Positions 59,384 through 64,000 of a stretch of DNA of 64,000 nt are shown one piece after another. The notes under the pieces were generated by a model that ran no database searches, was not told the DNA's origin, and was given only the letters and a program-made list of their open reading frames with translations. The position numbers were made by a program, and so were the translations under genes. Position 1 is the stretch's first letter. Every line of letters begins with the position of its first letter. Source of the DNA: Sporolactobacillus shoreicorticis (GTDB lineage: Bacteria > Bacillota > Bacilli > Bacillales > Sporolactobacillaceae); assembly GCF_024125445.1 (NCBI RefSeq), contig NZ_JAMXWM010000007.1:1-64000 (forward strand). Reading direction: 5' to 3'.

Positions 59384-60832
59384 ATGAAATTTTCAGAACT
59401 TAAAATTAGTGAAGAAATCAAAAAGGCAACCGAAAGAATGGGGTTTACAGAAATGACCCCTATTCAAGAGCAGGCGATTCCGGTTGCTGAAACTGGTGTG
59501 GATTTAATCGGTCAAGCACAAACCGGCACAGGAAAAACGACTGCTTTCGGTATACCAATGATTGAGGCGGCGGATCCTCATAATTCGGACATTCAAGGTG
59601 TGGTCATCACACCTACGCGTGAACTTGCGATACAGAATGCTCAAGAGCTTAGTGCTTTAGGTTTTTATAAGAAGGTTAGAACAGTCGCCATTTACGGAGG
59701 GCAGGATATTCAAAGACAGATTCGCGATTTGAAAAGACGGCCAAGCATCATTTCCGCAACACCGGGACGCTTACTCGATCATATTAAAAGACGGACGATC
59801 CGTTTGGATCAAATTAAAATGATCGTGCTCGACGAAGCAGATGAAATGCTGAACATGGGCTTTATTGAAGACATTCATGAGATTTTGGAGAGCACCCCGC
59901 AAAATCGTCAAACGCTGCTGTTCTCAGCAACGATGCCGAGACCAATCCAGTTGCTGGCAGAAAAATTTATGCACGAGCCGCAGAAGGTACAGGTCAAAGC
60001 AAAAACGCTGACAGTGTCTTTAATTGAGCAGAATTATGTAAAGCTCAGAGAGAATGAGAAGTTTGATGCGCTGACCCGTTTTCTAGACATTCAGACTCCC
60101 GAACGGGCCATTGTTTTTGGACGTACAAAGCGCCGGGTTGATGAATTAATGAGGGCTTTGCAAAAGCGCGGTTATGAAGCAGAAGGTATCCATGGCGATC
60201 TAACACAATCAAAGCGTGATCTTGTACTTCGCCGCTTTAAGCAAAATGAAGTAAAACTTCTGATTGCCACCGATGTTGCAGCGCGCGGTCTTGACATTAG
60301 CAATGTAACACATGTGTACAATTTTGATCTTCCCCAAGATCCGGAAAGCTATGTACACAGAATCGGACGTACCGGACGTGCCGGCAAAACCGGTATGGCA
60401 CTTACGTTCATTACACCTAGTGAGTTTCCTCACCTTCGTTCCATTGAACGCTTGACAAAGCAGCCGATGAAACAGATTAATGCACCAAGCTATGAAGAAG
60501 CGCTGGTTGGTCAACAGAAATTAGCGATTGATCATTTAAAGGAAGCACTTGAGTCCGGAAATTATCATGCTTACGCTTCAAAAGCCCAAGATCTGCTTGA
60601 CGACTTTGACGCCGTTGATCTTGTGGCTGCTGCGTTAAAGCTTATTACTAAGGAACCGGATACGACACCGGTACGGCTAACACGGGAACAGCCGCTGATG
60701 GTAAAGCGTTCATCCGGCCGTCAACAACGGGGCGGAAAAGGGAGAAGCTCATACCACTCTCGCGAACGGGATCGTCGCCAAGGTAATAATAATTATCGTG
60801 GAAGAAGCAAGCAAAAATCGCAACGCTATTAA
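59384..60832 (+). CDS. cshA: DEAD-box ATP-dependent RNA helicase CshA
   Basis: 482 residues behind AAAAGGAGAT. Motif Q ([14 protein letters not shown]), motif I (AQTGTGKTT near 44-52), PTRELA, motif II DEAD near 151, SAT, ARGLDI and the final HRIGRTGR are intact. The C-terminal basic Arg/Gly/Ser-rich tail ([16 protein letters not shown]) binds RNA. CshA works in ribosome assembly and with the RNA-decay machinery, and matters at low temperature. Confidence 0.95.
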   Translation: MKFSELKISEEIKKATERMGFTEMTPIQEQAIPVAETGVDLIGQAQTGTGKTTAFGIPMIEAADPHNSDIQGVVITPTRELAIQNAQELSALGFYKKVRTVAIYGGQDIQRQIRDLKRRPSIISATPGRLLDHIKRRTIRLDQIKMIVLDEADEMLNMGFIEDIHEILESTPQNRQTLLFSATMPRPIQLLAEKFMHEPQKVQVKAKTLTVSLIEQNYVKLRENEKFDALTRFLDIQTPERAIVFGRTKRRVDELMRALQKRGYEAEGIHGDLTQSKRDLVLRRFKQNEVKLLIATDVAARGLDISNVTHVYNFDLPQDPESYVHRIGRTGRAGKTGMALTFITPSEFPHLRSIERLTKQPMKQINAPSYEEALVGQQKLAIDHLKEALESGNYHAYASKAQDLLDDFDAVDLVAAALKLITKEPDTTPVRLTREQPLMVKRSSGRQQRGGKGRSSYHSRERDRRQGNNNYRGRSKQKSQRY

Positions 60833-60851
60833 TTAATTGTACTGATCATTT

Positions 60852-60881
60852 AGAAAGAGCTTAGATAGCTCTTTCTTTTTT
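60852..60881 (+). terminator. cshA terminator
   Basis: AGAAAGAGCT-TAGAT-AGCTCTTTCT followed by TTTTT. Confidence 0.9.
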
Positions 60882-61015
60882 CGTTTTGCAGCAATTTGTT
60901 AATCACCTCCAATTTAATCAAATAATTTGAAAAGTAGAAAGAAATCGAACGCAAATGGTTGTAACTTTCAGAAAAGTAGTGTAGAATAATAAAAAGTGCA
61001 AAGGGGGCAATAAAG

Positions 61016-61243
61016 ATGAACAATGATCACTCTTTCCAGGATAATACGAAGGCGCTTGTTGTATACAAAGAGCAGCAAGCGAAGGTCTCAGTTGTCGAAA
61101 TGTATGCCCAGATGATCCTTGATGAACTGGAATTCAATCAAAAAGTGAAAAATTTACGCGAGAAGATTGATGAAAGCTTGGATTCAAGGAACGAAGCACT
61201 CTTTATGAAGCTCACTACGGAATATACGGCATTGACTCGCTGA
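61016..61243 (+). CDS. Small IDEAL-domain protein
   Basis: 75 residues behind AAAGGGGGC. Residues 28-73 (EMYAQMILDELEFNQKVKNL, then EKIDESLDSRNEALFMKLTT) match the IDEAL domain, a short helical hairpin known from Bacillales, here at the C-terminus. Proteins with it include YpiB and ComK-related factors, but its role is not clear. The N-terminal 25 residues are unstructured. Monocistronic. Confidence 0.82.
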   Translation: MNNDHSFQDNTKALVVYKEQQAKVSVVEMYAQMILDELEFNQKVKNLREKIDESLDSRNEALFMKLTTEYTALTR

Positions 61244-61360
61244 TAATAGGTGCGAGCAGTTTTAATAAAAGGAGACGAATGATGGTCGTCGGTCAGGGGT
61301 GAACGGAGCATCTTTTCCTCCACATCATTCATTTGTTTTCACAAATTGATAATAATAATA

Positions 61361-61390
61361 AAAAAACGGACTTTTTGAGTCCGTTTTTTT
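61361..61390. terminator. Bidirectional terminator between IDEAL gene and eamA
   Basis: AAACGGACT-TTTTG-AGTCCGTTT with A-run before and T-run after. Confidence 0.9.
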
Positions 61391-61418
61391 ATTTGCTTCA
61401 AGAAGTGATTGGTGAAAC

Positions 61419-62336
61419 CTAGTGCTGTTTTTCCATAGTTCTCCTGCCGACGGGCCATTCGGCAAGAAACATCCCAAGCAGAATAAGCAGTGATCCAGTT
61501 AATTCACTCGGACCGAAATGAGCATCTTGGATCAGGACAGAGGTCCAGGCAGCAAATACAGGTTCCATAATATAAATGATTCCGACATGAGTTGCAGGTG
61601 TTTCCTTTTGCAAGCTTGTCTGAAAGAGAAATGCGAGCGCAGTCGCAAACAATGACATGAAAAGAACAACGATAATTACGTCGCCCTGAAGCAGAATATG
61701 CAAATTAAAAGCTTTTCCGCCTTCAAAAACGTAACCGGTAATAAAAGCAAATAAAGCGACAAAAGCAAGCTGAACAATGGTTAGTGACAGACTATTATAT
61801 TGCTCTGTCACCTTTGCTGTAAAAATAATATGCAGTGCAAAGGTGACAGCACTGACCAAGACGATTACATCGCCCTTGTTAAGAGAAAACTGACCTTTTG
61901 TAGTCAGAAAAAACAGGCCAACAGCGGCAAACAGTACACCAATGACCGCTGCTTTATGCGGTACACTTCGTAATAAAATTGCTGAGAAAATCGGAACAAG
62001 TACAACACTTAATCCAGTAATGAACGCAGCATTGGAAGCGGATGTATAAAGAAGGCCAATGGTTTGGCATACATAACCTGCAAACAAAAAAATGCCCAGA
62101 AGCGCCCCCGAACCAATTAATTTCCAACTGTAGAGATTAATTGTTGTCTTGCGTTTCTTAGAAGTGAATAATTGCCACAGGGCAAGGAAAAGAGCAGCGA
62201 ATAAAAATCGCCAGGCATTAAAGGTCAATGGTGACAGTTGGTTAAGAATATTTTGCACAATAATGAACGTTGTACCCCATACAAAAGTAATTCCCAGTAA
62301 AGCAGAATCAGCGAAAAGTACACGTTTAAGTGTCAT
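61419..62336 (-). CDS. EamA-family (DMT) transporter
   Basis: 305 residues, ten membrane helices in two EamA halves (about 8-140 and 150-295). Marks: LLGITFVWGTTFIIVQ, SPLTFNAWRFLFAALF, and in the second half THVGIIYIMEPVFAAWTSV. Members export amino acids or other metabolites; the substrate is not defined. Its ATG overlaps the stop of the RNase H gene (ATGA), so the two are coupled. Confidence 0.9.
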   Translation of the reverse strand: MTLKRVLFADSALLGITFVWGTTFIIVQNILNQLSPLTFNAWRFLFAALFLALWQLFTSKKRKTTINLYSWKLIGSGALLGIFLFAGYVCQTIGLLYTSASNAAFITGLSVVLVPIFSAILLRSVPHKAAVIGVLFAAVGLFFLTTKGQFSLNKGDVIVLVSAVTFALHIIFTAKVTEQYNSLSLTIVQLAFVALFAFITGYVFEGGKAFNLHILLQGDVIIVVLFMSLFATALAFLFQTSLQKETPATHVGIIYIMEPVFAAWTSVLIQDAHFGPSELTGSLLILLGMFLAEWPVGRRTMEKQH

Positions 62337-62785
62337 GAATCAGCCTCCTTTTTTGGTTTTAGTTTTGCGCTCATCTGTTTTTGGATAGCGAGTCGAGCAA
62401 GCGCATCGGCGTTTTTATTTTGCTTGTCGGGAATCCATTTGCAGAAGAACAGATCGAAATGATCAATTAAAGACAGGGCTTCATTCAGATAGGGAATAAA
62501 CAGCTTGTTTTTTACATGGTGTTTTTCCAAGGCTTCATTGACAAGCTGTGAATCGGTACGAAATGAAACCGTTCTGTAACCCATTTCAAGCGCGCAATGC
62601 AGCGCGGCAACGGAGGCAGCAAATTCCGCCTCGTGATTGCTGGTAAGTACACCGAATGGAAGCGAACGCCGAATTTCTTTTCCATTTCCTTCATTTATGT
62701 ATATCCCGCCTCCTGCAAGACCCGGATTGCTGGTTGCAGCACCGTCAAATGAAACCTCAATCACATCGTTCACCGTCCTTTCCAC
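62333..62785 (-). CDS. RNase HI-like protein (YpeP/reverse-transcriptase-like type)
   Basis: 150 residues from GTG; GTG codons at 62773 and 62764 are alternative starts. RNase H fold with acidic residues in VSFDGAATSNPGLAGGGIYI, SNHEAEFAASVAAL, FRTDSQLV and NKNADALARLA. The four-carboxylate set (D-E-D-D) appears complete, so hydrolysis of RNA in hybrids is plausible. The RNA:DNA hybrid-binding domain is absent. It is followed by the EamA gene. Confidence 0.88.
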   Translation of the reverse strand: MERTVNDVIEVSFDGAATSNPGLAGGGIYINEGNGKEIRRSLPFGVLTSNHEAEFAASVAALHCALEMGYRTVSFRTDSQLVNEALEKHHVKNKLFIPYLNEALSLIDHFDLFFCKWIPDKQNKNADALARLAIQKQMSAKLKPKKEADS

Positions 62786-62904
62786 GCATCTAAATTTGTC
62801 ACGTGAAATCGTATCCTGTCATTTTAGCTTCGCTCACATTATGTTATCATAATAAAGAAAAAATGGCTGGACAATTTTATTATTGGATGGGTGATTAAAA
62901 GAAA

Positions 62905-64000
62905 ATGTCAGAAACATCAAAAATGGTAAAATCGGACATTGAAATAGCTCAAGATGCGCTTCTCAAACCGATTGGCGAAATCGCCGCTCAACTGGGCTTG
63001 GACGAAAATGACTGGGAACCTTACGGACGTTACAAGGCTAAGGTATCTGCAAATACGCTGAATAAAATGAGCGATTATCCCGAAGGCAAGGTTATTTTGG
63101 TAACTTCAATCAATCCTACGCCGGCCGGTGAAGGAAAATCAACAGTTACGGTTGGACTGGGACAAGCATTGAATAAGATTAATCGAAAAGCAGTGATTGC
63201 GCTTCGTGAACCATCTCTTGGGCCAACGATGGGTGTGAAGGGTGGAGCAGCCGGTGGAGGGTATGCTCAAGTCGTGCCAATGGAAGATATAAATCTTCAT
63301 TTTACCGGTGATTTTCATGCGATTACAACGGCTCATAATGCCTTGGCCGCTTTTCTAGATAATCATATCCATCAAGGAAATGCACTGAATATTGATCCGC
63401 GCCGGATTGTATGGAAACGGGTACTTGACTTAAATGATCGTGCACTCAGACATGTGATCGTTGGTCTGGGTGGTGTCGCAAATGGCGTGCCTCGCGAAGA
63501 TGGCTTTGATATTACGGTAGCATCGGAAATCATGGCAATACTCTGCCTTTCAGAAAACCTTGATGATTTGAAGACAAGGCTTGGCAGCATGCTGATTGCC
63601 TACACCTACGAACGAAAACCAGTATTTGTCCGAGACTTGAACGTTGAAGGTGCACTGACACTGCTTCTTAAAGACGCCATTCACCCGAATCTGGTTCAAA
63701 CCTTGGAAAATACGCCGGCATTCGTCCATGGCGGTCCATTTGCCAATATCGCTCATGGCTGCAACAGTGTTCTCGCTACAAAAATGGGGGCAAAACTAGG
63801 CGATTACGTGATTACGGAAGCAGGATTTGGTGCAGATTTAGGGGCGGAAAAGTTTCTGGATATCACGACGCGTGCAGGACATTTCAAACCAAGCACTGTA
63901 GTAATTGTTGCAACCATTCGTGCGTTGAAGATGCATGGCGGGATGACCAAGGATGAATTAAAGCATGAAGATATTGACGCACTGGCACATGGTATGGAAA
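62905..64000 (+). CDS. fhs: Formate-tetrahydrofolate ligase (3' partial)
   Basis: ATG 13 bases after GGATGGGTGAT; the frame is open for 365 codons to the window end, with about 190 more expected. It makes 10-formyl-THF from formate, THF and ATP. The N-terminal [11 protein letters not shown], the P-loop [15 protein letters not shown] near 72-86, [20 protein letters not shown] and [16 protein letters not shown] are all diagnostic. The gene supports purine and Met one-carbon supply. Confidence 0.97.
   Translation, partial: MSETSKMVKSDIEIAQDALLKPIGEIAAQLGLDENDWEPYGRYKAKVSANTLNKMSDYPEGKVILVTSINPTPAGEGKSTVTVGLGQALNKINRKAVIALREPSLGPTMGVKGGAAGGGYAQVVPMEDINLHFTGDFHAITTAHNALAAFLDNHIHQGNALNIDPRRIVWKRVLDLNDRALRHVIVGLGGVANGVPREDGFDITVASEIMAILCLSENLDDLKTRLGSMLIAYTYERKPVFVRDLNVEGALTLLLKDAIHPNLVQTLENTPAFVHGGPFANIAHGCNSVLATKMGAKLGDYVITEAGFGADLGAEKFLDITTRAGHFKPSTVVIVATIRALKMHGGMTKDELKHEDIDALAHGME

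Noticed and set aside
1-64000. CRISPR arrays or a cas locus
   Set aside because: No series of short direct repeats with regular spacers was seen, and no Cas-like protein is encoded.

Overview
The window looks like the chromosome of a low-to-moderate GC, spore-forming, lactic-acid-type member of the Bacillales. A Sporolactobacillus-like genus is my inference, not something the sequence proves. The evidence is the Bacillus-type gene order miaA-hfq-spoVK-hflX-ynbB-glnR-glnA and lexA-yneA-yneF, the sporulation gene spoVK, small FbpB and IDEAL-domain proteins, strong Shine-Dalgarno sites, and two tandem pyruvate oxidases.

Layout. 1-5.5 kb is the tail-tip and lysis end of a prophage: tail endopeptidase (cut by the window edge), baseplate/fibre proteins, an XkdX-FN3 fusion, holin, a GH25-PG_binding-LysM endolysin and a second holin. 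5.5-12.7 kb is an accessory graveyard. It holds a duplicated structured promoter-terminator element, shared inverted repeats, tandem small paralogues, a secreted permuted-papain (YiiX/YycO-type) protein, a collapsed second prophage in which an integrase 3' end abuts a holin 3' end, a secreted protein with a frameshifted signal peptide plus a small membrane partner, and a complete type I toxin-antitoxin locus of the Hol_Tox kind. 13-21 kb is conserved core: DUF5052-like lipoprotein, miaA, hfq, spoVK, hflX, ynbB and glnR-glnA behind a GlnR box. 21.2-21.5 kb holds an integrase fragment against a tRNA 3' end. 21.9-31 kb carries an AEC transporter, DUF3189 protein, exonuclease-BRCT protein, G5-C39 lipoprotein, an orphan third holin, an ECF S component and RlmA.

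31-45 kb carries fruR-fruA without fruK, a large GT-C-like membrane protein, a short-form 6-phosphogluconate dehydrogenase, two pyruvate oxidases, a UbiB-phasin pair and lexA. 45-64 kb carries the SOS-controlled divergent lexA/yneA region, a tiny transcription unit with a 28-codon reading frame, yneF, the nagA-nagB-nagR operon, aconitase, an M20 dipeptidase, FbpB-like, GrpB, GDSL hydrolase, D-amino acid transaminase, an IS200-type insertion, zwf, a DEAD-box helicase, an IDEAL protein, EamA, RNase H and the start of formate-THF ligase.

How genes fit together. Fructose PTS, G6P dehydrogenase, 6-phosphogluconate dehydrogenase, pyruvate oxidases and the Nag operon form a sugar-catabolic set. lexA and yneA share an operator-rich intergenic region. 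The phage-derived blocks share repeats and homologous holins, so several related prophages have probably entered and decayed here.
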